In this document: one piece after another, positions 15,350-22,189 of the stretch | Numbering within the stretch: position 1 is the stretch's first letter | Layout: each line of letters opens with the position of its first letter | Assembly (NCBI GenBank): GCA_017645275.1 | Contig: JAGCPH010000011.1 | Coordinates: forward strand, 1-64,000 | Length of the DNA: 64,000 nt | Source: Bacteroidales bacterium | Lineage (GTDB): Bacteria > Bacteroidota > Bacteroidia > Bacteroidales > F082 | Direction of reading: 5' to 3' | Notes under the pieces: model-generated | Seen by the model: only the letters and a program-made list of their open reading frames with translations | Told to the model about the DNA's origin: nothing | Databases searched by the model: none | Program-made: the position numbers and the translations under genes

Positions 15350-16798
15350 ATGGTAACGTTTTTTGTTGCTTTAGCCGTTTTGATTATCGGCTATCTGATA
15401 TATGGAAAATTTATAGAGAAGCTATTTGGCGCTGACCCGAAACGCGAGACACCGGCTGTCACCATGGCCGACGGTGTCGACTACGTCCCGATGAAGCCCT
15501 GGAGAATCTTCTTGATTCAGTTTTTGAATATCGCGGGTGTCGGCCCTATCATCGGTGCCATCATGGGAGCGCAATACGGAACGGCGTCGTTCCTGTGGAT
15601 TGTGCTCGGCAGTATCTTCGCCGGAGCAGTCCATGACTATCTCTCAGGAATGATTTCGTTGCGCACAGAAGGCTCCAGTCTGCCCGAGATTCACGGCATG
15701 TTCCTTGGCAACGGCGTGAAACAGGTGATGCGTGGATTTACTGTTGTGCTGATGATTCTGGTCGGCGTTGTCTTTGCCAACACACCGGCGACATTGTTAG
15801 TCAACAACTTCACGCCAGGTTGGAATCCTTACATCTGGGTCATCATTATCGTTGTTTATTACATCACTGCGACATTGTTGCCTATCGACAAGCTCATTGG
15901 CAAGATTTATCCGATTTTTGGAATACTCTTGCTGGGCATGGCGGTGGCAATCTTTGTGGCGTTTATCGTTTACAAACCTGAGATTCCGGAGATTTGGAGC
16001 GGATTGCAGAACCGTCATCCTGGAGCAGCGCATAACCCAATCTTCCCGATGATGTTCATCAGCATCGCATGTGGCGCAATTTCCGGTTTCCATGCCACAC
16101 AGTCGCCTCTGATGGCACGTTGTATGGTCAACGAGAAGCAAGGTCGCCCGATTTTCTACGGCGCGATGATCACTGAAGGTGTCGTGGCGTTGATTTGGGC
16201 AGCCGCGGCGGCATATTTCTTCGGTCCCGACAGTGTTGTCGATGTCACAGGCAAGAGCGGAGCCGCCATCGTGGGCATTATAGCTAACACATGGTTCCCT
16301 TCGGCGATAGCAGTGATTACTGTGCTTGGCGTTATTTCGGCAGCCATCACTTCGGGCGACACGGCATTGCGTTCGGCTCGTCTCATCATAGCCGACTTCC
16401 TGCATTTTGACCAGAAGTCTATCAAGAACCGTCTTATCATCGCCATCCCGATGTTTGCTGTGACGGCCTTGATTTTGGTTTACAGCCTCGCCGACGCTAA
16501 AGGTTTCGACATCATTTGGCGTTATTTCGCTTGGGCTAACCAGGTACTCGCGATGGTAACTCTTTGGACCATAACTGTTTATCTCGCACAAGAAAAGAAG
16601 GCATACATCGTGACATTGATTCCTGCCATGTTCATGACGATGGTCACGATGACATATATTTTCGAATTCCCTGCCGGAAAATACATCGAAGGCGTGGGAT
16701 TCTCATCGACGGTTGCCCCGATAATCGCAGCCTGCATCACGGTGTTGTTCGCGGTTCTGTTCTGGAACTGGCGTAAGAAAAACGTCAAAGCTTTATAG
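15350..16798 (+). CDS. cstA: Carbon starvation protein CstA family transporter
   Basis: A 482-residue integral membrane protein with about 12-13 hydrophobic segments, starting at once with a membrane helix (MVTFFVALAVLIIGYLIYGK). CstA signatures are GVDYVPMKPWRIFLIQFLNI, AGVGPIIGAIMGAQYG and SGDTALRSARLIIAD. CstA proteins take up peptides or pyruvate during carbon limitation. It is shorter than the E. coli protein (about 700 residues) because it lacks the extra C-terminal part, which is usual in Bacteroidota. It lies 12 bases after prfB and 8 bases before the methyltransferase gene, so these genes are probably co-transcribed. Confidence 0.9.
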   Translation: MVTFFVALAVLIIGYLIYGKFIEKLFGADPKRETPAVTMADGVDYVPMKPWRIFLIQFLNIAGVGPIIGAIMGAQYGTASFLWIVLGSIFAGAVHDYLSGMISLRTEGSSLPEIHGMFLGNGVKQVMRGFTVVLMILVGVVFANTPATLLVNNFTPGWNPYIWVIIIVVYYITATLLPIDKLIGKIYPIFGILLLGMAVAIFVAFIVYKPEIPEIWSGLQNRHPGAAHNPIFPMMFISIACGAISGFHATQSPLMARCMVNEKQGRPIFYGAMITEGVVALIWAAAAAYFFGPDSVVDVTGKSGAAIVGIIANTWFPSAIAVITVLGVISAAITSGDTALRSARLIIADFLHFDQKSIKNRLIIAIPMFAVTALILVYSLADAKGFDIIWRYFAWANQVLAMVTLWTITVYLAQEKKAYIVTLIPAMFMTMVTMTYIFEFPAGKYIEGVGFSSTVAPIIAACITVLFAVLFWNWRKKNVKAL

Positions 16799-16806
16799 GA
16801 ACGCTG

Positions 16807-18048
16807 ATGAATGCCGCCACACGACAGTTTATCGAGTCGCATCTGAAGGACGACGTGCGCCAGCTGGCATTGTCGAAGTTTCCTGACGATGTCGATAAGA
16901 CCCTGATACTCAATCAGATAGAGGCGCGACAGATTCTGTCGAAGAAGGTGCCTTCGTGGGCGTCGAATCCCGATTTGTTGTTTCCGAGACACCTCTCGTT
17001 GGAGCAGAGTTCTTCTGAACTGACTGCAAAATACAAGGCCTCGTTGGTCGAAAATGGCAATGTCTTCGTCGATTTGACCGGCGGTCTTGGCATCGATTCA
17101 TATTTCCTTTCCGAAAAATTCAAAACCTCGTATTACGTTGAAAATCAGAAGGAATTATGTGATTTGGCGGAGCATAATTTTACGGTTTTAGGCCGAAAAA
17201 TCACGGTCATTAATTCCGATGCGGAATCTTTTTTAAGGGATAAGGCATGCCTTATCCCGACTGGATATGATAACCAGACAACCCGTTGGGACAACGCATG
17301 CGTTGTCCTTTATTTGGACCCCGCCCGAAGGGATATCTACAACCGCAAAATGGTCTCGTTGCACGATTGCACGCCTGATGTCGTCGATTTGGTAGAGACG
17401 CACGGCCGTGCGTCTTTACATGGTGCCACCGTGATGATCAAATTATCCCCGATGTTGGATGTTTCCATGATTATCAATGAATTATCCAATATCGCAGAAA
17501 TCCATATCGTGGCGGTAAAAAACGAATGCAAAGAGGTTTTGGTGTTGCTGCGACCAGATTACGATGGCAAGATAACAATTCATTGTGTTGATTTGTTCCC
17601 CGTAGAGACGCGCCATGGCACGTCTCTACAATATACCGAAAATGATGAAAAATCCGCCATTCCATCATATTCATCAAATATACAAAAATATTTGTACGAA
17701 CCGAATGCATCGTTAATGAAAGCCGGTGCCTTTAAATTGGTTTCTCAGCGTTTTGGAATTGATAAGTTGCACATTAACAGCCATTTATACACATCTGACA
17801 ACCTGATTCCCGATTTTCCAGGCCGCGTTTTCGAGGTCGTAGGTTTCGCACCTTTTAGCAAAAAGATTAAAAAAGAATTGTTGAAAGATGTCACCGAAGC
17901 CTCGGTTGTTGTCCGAAATTTCCCATTGAGTGCCAATGAGTTACGAAAATCATTAAATCTCAAGGAGAGCGATGAGAATTTTGTTTTCGGCACGATTATG
18001 ATGGGGGAGAAGAAGGTGGTGATTTATTGCAAAAAACACAGAGAATGA
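16807..18048 (+). CDS. Class I SAM-dependent methyltransferase, THUMP-like, with repeat-derived inserts
   Basis: A 413-residue Rossmann methyltransferase. The SAM-binding motif is FVDLTGGLGIDSYFLS, followed by YYVENQKELCDLAEHN and INSDAESFL; the catalytic-region motif LYLDPARRD and the strand MIKLSPMLDVS follow. The C-terminal part (FAPFSKKIKKELL, VRNFPLSANELRKSLNLKESDENFVFGT) matches the THUMP-like domain of this Bacteroidota family; an RNA target is likely but unproven. Three palindromic repeats are translated in frame: family B at residues 144-167, family A at 196-205 (VETHGRASLH) and family A at 266-275 (VETRHGTSLQ). All lie between conserved motifs, so function may be kept. The stop overlaps the next start (ATGA). 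Confidence 0.75.
   Translation: MNAATRQFIESHLKDDVRQLALSKFPDDVDKTLILNQIEARQILSKKVPSWASNPDLLFPRHLSLEQSSSELTAKYKASLVENGNVFVDLTGGLGIDSYFLSEKFKTSYYVENQKELCDLAEHNFTVLGRKITVINSDAESFLRDKACLIPTGYDNQTTRWDNACVVLYLDPARRDIYNRKMVSLHDCTPDVVDLVETHGRASLHGATVMIKLSPMLDVSMIINELSNIAEIHIVAVKNECKEVLVLLRPDYDGKITIHCVDLFPVETRHGTSLQYTENDEKSAIPSYSSNIQKYLYEPNASLMKAGAFKLVSQRFGIDKLHINSHLYTSDNLIPDFPGRVFEVVGFAPFSKKIKKELLKDVTEASVVVRNFPLSANELRKSLNLKESDENFVFGTIMMGEKKVVIYCKKHRE
17237..17308. repeat. Palindromic repeat family B, in frame inside the methyltransferase gene
   Basis: GGATAAGGCATGCCTTATCC and GGACAACGCATGCGTTGTCC flank a spacer of about 30 bases, in opposite orientation to the copy at 11025-11092. Translated as RDKACLIP...WDNACVV just before the LYLDPARR strand. 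Confidence 0.9.
17392..17419. repeat. Palindromic repeat family A, in frame (VETHGRASLH)
   Basis: GTAGAGACGCACGGCCGTGC plus the matching arm GTCTTTAC, a 28-bp near-perfect palindrome in the methyltransferase gene. Confidence 0.9.
17602..17629. repeat. Palindromic repeat family A, in frame (VETRHGTSLQ)
   Basis: GTAGAGACGCGCCATGGC plus ACGTCTCTAC, 28 bp, second family A copy in the methyltransferase gene. The decapeptide is identical to the one inserted in the VWA protein at 51708-51735. Confidence 0.9.
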
Positions 18049-18461
18049 AAAAGAAAATCTACTTTGCAGGTTCCATTCGCGGTGGTCGCGTCGATGCTGA
18101 CCTATACAACCGCATTATTTCGTACATCCAGCGCACCGATGTCGTTCTGACAGAGCACGTTGGCAGCAAAAACCTTTTCCTGACCGAGCAAGGCTTCGAT
18201 CGTGATTCAAAGATTTACAACCAAGACACAGCCTGGCTTTGTGAAAGCGACCTCTTAATAGGCGAATGCACCTGTCCGTCGCTCGGTGTCGGCTACGAAC
18301 TCGCATACGCTGAGCGTTTCGGCATCCCGTGTCATATTTTCTACAACAAAGCCAAGACTCATCTCTCCGCAATGCTCACCGGCAATCCGTATTTCCAGAT
18401 TCATCCTTACAAGAGGGAAGAGGAGATTTATGAGGTGCTTGATGAAATTTTGAAAAAATAA
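18045..18461 (+). CDS. Nucleoside 2-deoxyribosyltransferase-like protein
   Basis: A 138-residue protein with the N-terminal IYFAGSIRGGR motif and the DLLIGECTCPSLGVGYELAYA segment typical of nucleoside 2-deoxyribosyltransferase-like (NDT/DNPH1/YtoQ) proteins, where the glutamate of the GVGYE stretch contributes to catalysis. It would act on deoxynucleosides or deoxynucleotides in the cytosol. The ATG at 18045 overlaps the methyltransferase stop (ATGA). The last 26 codons (18384-18461) are repeated as a remnant at 18994-19068, on the far side of a toxin-antitoxin pair. Confidence 0.7.
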   Translation: MKKKIYFAGSIRGGRVDADLYNRIISYIQRTDVVLTEHVGSKNLFLTEQGFDRDSKIYNQDTAWLCESDLLIGECTCPSLGVGYELAYAERFGIPCHIFYNKAKTHLSAMLTGNPYFQIHPYKREEEIYEVLDEILKK

Positions 18462-18496
18462 TCTCAAAGCCAGGCTGCACGAGGCGAAATTATTAT

Positions 18497-18504
18497 TATT
18501 TTTG
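18497..18504 (+). promoter_or_regulatory. Bacteroidota -7 promoter element for the toxin-antitoxin pair
   Basis: TATTTTTG followed by CA, 20 bases before the antitoxin start. Confidence 0.55.
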
Positions 18505-18523
18505 CAATATAAATTTTAAAAAC

Positions 18524-18685
18524 ATGAAGGATTATAAGGTAGTTGAAAACGATGTGACAGTGGTGGCTGAGCCGTCGCAGTCGTATGCTTCAATGGGAAA
18601 GGTGAGTAAGCCTGGAAGGATGACGGTTAACGAGTTTTTTGATGAGGTTTGGCAAAGGGTGGTAGAGAAACATGAAGGAGTATAA
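18524..18685 (+). CDS. Probable antitoxin of a RelE/ParE-type module
   Basis: A 53-residue protein (MKDYKVVENDVTVVAEPSQS...EFFDEVWQRVVEKHEGV). It is placed first in the pair, and its 3' end overlaps the toxin start by 14 bases, the usual arrangement of type II toxin-antitoxin operons. The short size, an N-terminal beta-like half and a C-terminal amphipathic helix fit an antitoxin, but no defined antitoxin family is recognised, so the call rests on context. Confidence 0.65.
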   Translation: MKDYKVVENDVTVVAEPSQSYASMGKVSKPGRMTVNEFFDEVWQRVVEKHEGV

Positions 18686-18980
18686 AGTTGAAATTGATTC
18701 ATCAGCAAGAGAGGATATTGAGGAATTAGCAGAGTTTTTATCGACAAAGTTGTCGCTTGAAGGAGCCAGAAAGTATCTGGATTCGATGATTCAAGAAGTT
18801 TTATCGTTATCGGTTTATGCCGATGTTTATTTCAAAAGTAGATCAAAAACCATAAAAATCATTCATCCTCAGGCTAGAAGAATGGTGTCTCACAACAAGA
18901 AATGGAATTATGTGTTCCATATCGAAGATGATGTGGTTGTTGTTGACAGGATTATGCCCTCGAAGATGATTAAGGGATAA
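18672..18980 (+). CDS. RelE/ParE-family toxin
   Basis: A 102-residue protein with the ParE/RelE pattern: EYKVEIDSSAREDIEELAEFLS (beta strand then helix), ARKYLDSMIQEVLSL, and the C-terminal strands IHPQARRMVSHNKKWNYVFHIEDDVVVVDRIMPSKM, including the paired arginines and the late V-x-I-P-S stretch. Toxins of this fold cleave mRNA at the ribosome or inhibit gyrase; which is true here is not visible. It follows and overlaps its putative antitoxin. The module sits between two copies of the 3' end of the deoxyribosyltransferase-like gene, indicating recent insertion or duplication. Confidence 0.75.
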   Translation: MKEYKVEIDSSAREDIEELAEFLSTKLSLEGARKYLDSMIQEVLSLSVYADVYFKSRSKTIKIIHPQARRMVSHNKKWNYVFHIEDDVVVVDRIMPSKMIKG

Positions 18981-18993
18981 AAGAGGCAAATCA

Positions 18994-19068
18994 AATCCGT
19001 ATTTCAAGATTCATCCTTACGAAAGGGAAGAGGAGATTTATGTGGTGATTGATGAGATTTTGAAATAA
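18994..19068 (+). pseudogene. Duplicated 3' fragment of the deoxyribosyltransferase-like gene
   Basis: Reads NPYFKIHPYEREEEIYVVID... and ends in a stop, matching NPYFQIHPYKREEEIYEVLD at 18384-18461 with several changes that mostly keep the protein sequence. No start codon or 5' part is present. Confidence 0.85.
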
Positions 19069-19080
19069 GATTTCTCGATT

Positions 19081-19782
19081 CTATTCCGGGAAAATCTGCA
19101 ATTTATCGTTTTTGTAATAATAAAACCTGTGTTTCACAACAATGAAACCATCTTCGATAAATGCAGTGAAAGCCTCGCCAAGACAGTTATCATAGAAAGT
19201 AATAAGATTTCCTTTACGCTTCCAAGTGCCTGCTGTTAGATAATTTTGATATGTACCGTCTGTATTGATAATCAATTTATTATCAGAGTCTTGCGCCACT
19301 TCATAAGCCCCTGGTTTAAAATCACGCAAAACAGTTTGATGGCGGTAAGTCTCACGCTCTTTTATCAAATTTTCTAACGAATGCATCGAATCTGACGTGT
19401 AGTAAGTGCTGTCATAGTTTGTTTTATTGTAACTGTGGTTTTCTTTATAATAAAGCTTCATGTTTTTCATGAAACACCAGCCTCTAACCACTAAAATATC
19501 GTTGTTTTCGCCTTTTTTGACAAGCATTTGATATCCGTTGACCTGATCATTGAGAACAATAGTGTCGTTGTGATGCTCGTAAAGACCATTCGAGATTATT
19601 CTCTCGGCGTAAATATCTTTCCAATCCAAGCGAAAACCGAAGATATAGACACCGTTGTCGCACAACGTAAGAAATGCCTTCTCTTCTGGGGCTGAAGTAT
19701 TACATTCGTATTCATTCACCTGCCCGAATGCAGAAACAACGCTAATTAACATCGCTATGATGAAAACAAAAATTCTTTTCAT
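19081..19782 (-). CDS. Secreted hypothetical protein
   Basis: A 233-residue protein with a signal peptide (MKRIFVFIIAMLISVVSAFG, cleaved near GQV). The mature part is rich in tyrosine and asparagine. It contains a stretch TDGTYQNYLTAGTWKRKGNLITFYD that resembles the lipocalin-like or META-like repeats of small Bacteroidota envelope proteins. I do not recognise a family with confidence. A promoter-like CAAAAATA is found upstream at 19803-19810. Base composition is AT-richer than the housekeeping genes around it, consistent with the accessory nature of the 18.5-20.7 kb patch. Confidence 0.55.
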   Translation of the reverse strand: MKRIFVFIIAMLISVVSAFGQVNEYECNTSAPEEKAFLTLCDNGVYIFGFRLDWKDIYAERIISNGLYEHHNDTIVLNDQVNGYQMLVKKGENNDILVVRGWCFMKNMKLYYKENHSYNKTNYDSTYYTSDSMHSLENLIKERETYRHQTVLRDFKPGAYEVAQDSDNKLIINTDGTYQNYLTAGTWKRKGNLITFYDNCLGEAFTAFIEDGFIVVKHRFYYYKNDKLQIFPE

Positions 19783-19802
19783 GGGTTTAAATTTTAACTT
19801 TG

Positions 19803-19810
19803 CAAAAATA
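19803..19810 (-). promoter_or_regulatory. Bacteroidota -7 promoter element (minus strand)
   Basis: CAAAAATA, read TATTTTTG on the minus strand, 21 bases upstream of the secreted hypothetical gene. Confidence 0.55.
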
Positions 19811-19867
19811 GGTAAATAATTTTGTTTGTCAATACCTAAAACTATAAGTATTTTTCAGCAAAAAGCT

Positions 19868-19957
19868 TTAATTACTTCCAATTACAGGAATTCCCAACTG
19901 TTTGCAAATCGTTTTTGGTTCTTTATAGCAATCTAATATCAAGGCTTTTATAAAAAA
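19868..19957 (-). other. Slippery heptamer and -1 frame extension of the zeta partner gene
   Basis: On the minus strand the partner gene ends ...CAT AAT TTT TTA TAA. The heptamer T TTT TTA (19951-19957) is the canonical X XXY YYZ slippery form and is directly followed by the stop. Shifting back one base opens 27 more codons (IKALILDCYKEPKTICKQLG...IGSN) ending at TAA 19868-19870. Alternatives are a one-base loss from an original seven-T run, or a sequencing error. Confidence 0.55.
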
Positions 19958-20109
19958 TTATGTGCTGGAATATGACGTATAACATTATCATCTCCGCAAA
20001 CAATGACATCTTCATTATTCTTGGCTTTTTCTTCCAGCATTTTGCGCTCGGCTATTTTCAAGCCGTTAACGATTTTTTTAATCATTTGGTTATGTTCAGT
20101 CTTTGACAT
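19948..20109 (-). CDS. Small protein paired with the zeta-like kinase, possible antitoxin, possibly frameshifted
   Basis: A 53-residue frame (MSKTEHNQMIKKIVNGLKIAERKMLEEKAKNNEDVIVCGDDNVIRH...). Its start overlaps the stop of the zeta-like kinase gene by 14 bases, so the two are translationally coupled. It has an N-terminal helical half with many charged residues, fitting an antitoxin, and a short strand-forming half. No family is recognised. The frame stops at a slippery T6A run, and the -1 frame continues with a protein-like extension to 19868, giving about 80 residues in total. The gene may therefore be longer than its annotated stop. Confidence 0.55.
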   Translation of the reverse strand: MSKTEHNQMIKKIVNGLKIAERKMLEEKAKNNEDVIVCGDDNVIRHIPAHNFL

Positions 20110-20677
20110 ATTCTTTGATTTTTGTGAAATTTGTTATATCTTCAATTTTAGTTGTTTGATTTTTACCTCCAGTTGCGATTATTGTCCTTGGGGTTTCGCT
20201 GTTATTTACAAGAAGCCATGTGTCAACTATCGGCATATAAATATTAAAAAGATTGTTTAGACCAGCCCAAAATCTTCTTTCAATAATATCTTTAGGAATA
20301 TCATGTCCGCCTTTTGCTACTCTTTCGGCTACACGTTGGGCGGCTTGCTCTGGCGATTTTAACCAAAAATACAATAAAGTTACGTCATAATTTTTCTGAT
20401 GTGCAGCTTCTACCAGTTTAAAGTAAGAACGAGTCGCTAAAGTCGTTTCAATTGAAAAGCTTTCTTCTTTTTGTAGTAATTCGTCAATCCTTTTTAGCAT
20501 AAGTTTGCCAGCCTCAATGGCCATTCCTTCTGGATTGAATGGTGATAGCCCACGAGCTATTTCATCGGCATTAACAAATTCTTTGCAATTTAGTATTTTA
20601 GGCAAAACAGTATAAGATGCTGTTGTTTTCCCAGCACCGTTTGGGCCACTGATTATATATAAATTTTTGCCTGACAT
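20096..20677 (-). CDS. Zeta-toxin-like P-loop kinase
   Basis: A 193-residue P-loop protein beginning NLYIISGPNGAGKTTASYTVLP (Walker A GPNGAGKT), followed by FVNADEIARGLSPFNPE and SIETTLATRSYFKLV, the pattern of the zeta-toxin/UDP-N-acetylglucosamine kinase family. Classical zeta toxins phosphorylate peptidoglycan precursors; many chromosomal relatives have other or unknown substrates. The coupled small gene downstream (19948-20109) is the likely antitoxin or partner. A promoter-like element lies at 20691-20698. AT-rich composition and position beside another toxin-antitoxin module mark this as an accessory patch. Confidence 0.75.
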   Translation of the reverse strand: MSGKNLYIISGPNGAGKTTASYTVLPKILNCKEFVNADEIARGLSPFNPEGMAIEAGKLMLKRIDELLQKEESFSIETTLATRSYFKLVEAAHQKNYDVTLLYFWLKSPEQAAQRVAERVAKGGHDIPKDIIERRFWAGLNNLFNIYMPIVDTWLLVNNSETPRTIIATGGKNQTTKIEDITNFTKIKEYVKD

Positions 20678-20690
20678 ATTTTATAAAGTG

Positions 20691-20698
20691 CAAAAATA
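20691..20698 (-). promoter_or_regulatory. Bacteroidota -7 promoter element (minus strand)
   Basis: CAAAAATA, read TATTTTTG on the minus strand, 14 bases upstream of the zeta-like kinase start. Confidence 0.5.
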
Positions 20699-20750
20699 AT
20701 CAAAAAATCTTTTCCCGCAGCCCATTTTAAAGATTTTTGTTCATAAAAAA

Positions 20751-20781
20751 TTCTTGCTTCTTACTTCTTGCTTCTGTATTC
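20751..20781. repeat. Heptamer-period tract, unit TTCTTGC
   Basis: TTCTTGC, TTCTTAC, TTCTTGC, TTCTGTA, TTC: four units of seven bases, between the zeta module and hisS. Confidence 0.7.
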
Positions 20782-20791
20782 TAAAAATTAT

Positions 20792-20799
20792 TATCTTTG
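20792..20799 (+). promoter_or_regulatory. Bacteroidota -7 promoter element for hisS
   Basis: TATCTTTG followed by CAAA, 22 bases before the hisS ATG at 20822. It lies within the apparent upstream extension of the frame and so fixes the start. Confidence 0.65.
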
Positions 20800-20821
20800 C
20801 AAATTCAAATATTTTACAAAA

Positions 20822-22183
20822 ATGGCACAGAAACCGTCAATTCCTAAGGGCACGCGCGACTTCCTTCCGGATGTCATGATGCGCCGTAACTATATCTTCG
20901 ACACCATTAAGACCGTCTTCAAACGCTTTGGTTTTCAACCGATTGAGACCCCTTCGATGGAGAACCTCTCCACTCTGATGGGAAAATACGGCGAGGAAGG
21001 CGACAAACTGCTGTTCCGCATCCTCAACTCAGGCGACTTCATGTCGGGAGTGGAGCAGAACGGCGAGCCGCTCGACTCATTGAAGCTCTCAAGCAAGATT
21101 TGCGAAAAAGGTCTCCGTTACGACCTCACAGTGCCGTTTGCGCGTTTCGTGGTGCAGTACCGCGACCAGATTGCATTCCCGTTCAAACGCTACCAGATGC
21201 AGCCGGTGTGGCGCGCCGACCGTCCACAGAAAGGCCGTTACCGCGAGTTCTACCAGTGCGACGTCGACATCATCGGCAGCGACTCATTGCTCAATGAAGC
21301 CGAGCTCGTCCAGATCGTCGATGAGGTGTTCAACAAGCTGGGAATCAACGTGGTGCTGAAAATAAACAATCGCAAAGTGCTTGCCGGAATAGCCGAATAC
21401 ATCGGGAAGCCTGACGCTCTCGTCGACATCACCGTGGCAATCGACAAGCTCGACAAGATTGGAATCGACGCAGTGAACGCCGAACTCGCCGAGAAAGGCC
21501 TTGACAATGAAGCCATTGCGAAGCTGCAGCCTATCCTCTTCATGAAAGGCACCGCCCGCGAGAAATTCGCCCAGCTCAAATCATTGATGAGTGGCATTGA
21601 AATTGGCACAAAAGGCATAGAAGAACTAGAAACTCTATTCAATTATCTCGATGTTCTAGGTTTGAAGATTGAATACGAGCTTGATTTAACATTGGCTCGT
21701 GGTTTGAACTACTACACCGGAGCCATCTTCGAGGTGAAGGCGAAAGACGTGGCGATGGGTAGCATCTCGGGTGGCGGTCGCTACGACAACCTCACTGGAA
21801 TCTTCGGCCTGCCAAACGTCTCAGGCGTGGGCATCAGCTTCGGTGCCGACCGTATCTACGACGTTTTGAACGAGCTGAACCTTTTCCCGAAGAAGAACGC
21901 CGAGAACACTGAGGTCATCTTCCTGAACTTCGGCAAAAACGAGGAACTTTACTGTCTCCCATATCTGCAACAGCTTCGCCGTCAAGGCATTAACGCCGAG
22001 ATTTATCCCGACGCGAGCAAGATTCAGAAGCAGATGAAATATGCCGACCAGCGCAACATCCCGGTGGTGGTGATGGCAGGCGAGACCGAGGTCAACGAAA
22101 AGACTTTCACCGTGAAATGGATGAAAGAAGGCCGTCAGGAGACCGTCAAAGCTGAAAATTTAATCGAAATAATCAAAAAATAA
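20822..22183 (+). CDS. hisS: Histidyl-tRNA synthetase
   Basis: A 453-residue class II aminoacyl-tRNA synthetase. Motif 1 is in the region of [27 protein letters not shown], motif 2 in [26 protein letters not shown], the histidine-specific loop [15 protein letters not shown] is present, and [17 protein letters not shown] together with [15 protein letters not shown] gives motif 3. The C-terminal anticodon-binding domain follows ([12 protein letters not shown] to the end). The ATG at 20822 is preferred over the upstream in-frame start because the promoter element overlaps that extension. hutH follows after 6 bases, an unusual pairing of histidine charging with histidine breakdown. Confidence 0.95.
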   Translation: MAQKPSIPKGTRDFLPDVMMRRNYIFDTIKTVFKRFGFQPIETPSMENLSTLMGKYGEEGDKLLFRILNSGDFMSGVEQNGEPLDSLKLSSKICEKGLRYDLTVPFARFVVQYRDQIAFPFKRYQMQPVWRADRPQKGRYREFYQCDVDIIGSDSLLNEAELVQIVDEVFNKLGINVVLKINNRKVLAGIAEYIGKPDALVDITVAIDKLDKIGIDAVNAELAEKGLDNEAIAKLQPILFMKGTAREKFAQLKSLMSGIEIGTKGIEELETLFNYLDVLGLKIEYELDLTLARGLNYYTGAIFEVKAKDVAMGSISGGGRYDNLTGIFGLPNVSGVGISFGADRIYDVLNELNLFPKKNAENTEVIFLNFGKNEELYCLPYLQQLRRQGINAEIYPDASKIQKQMKYADQRNIPVVVMAGETEVNEKTFTVKWMKEGRQETVKAENLIEIIKK

Positions 22184-22189
22184 CATACA

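Noticed and set aside
16579..16992. Minus-strand 137-codon frame across the cstA/methyltransferase border
   Set aside because: Antisense shadow; contains no plausible protein features, and both plus-strand genes are well supported.
18994..19068. Separate small gene after the toxin
   Set aside because: It has no start codon and matches the 3' end of the upstream deoxyribosyltransferase-like gene, so it is a duplicated fragment.
20003..20260. Plus-strand 85-codon frame in the zeta region
   Set aside because: Antisense to the zeta-like kinase and its partner, whose overlap and motifs support the minus strand.
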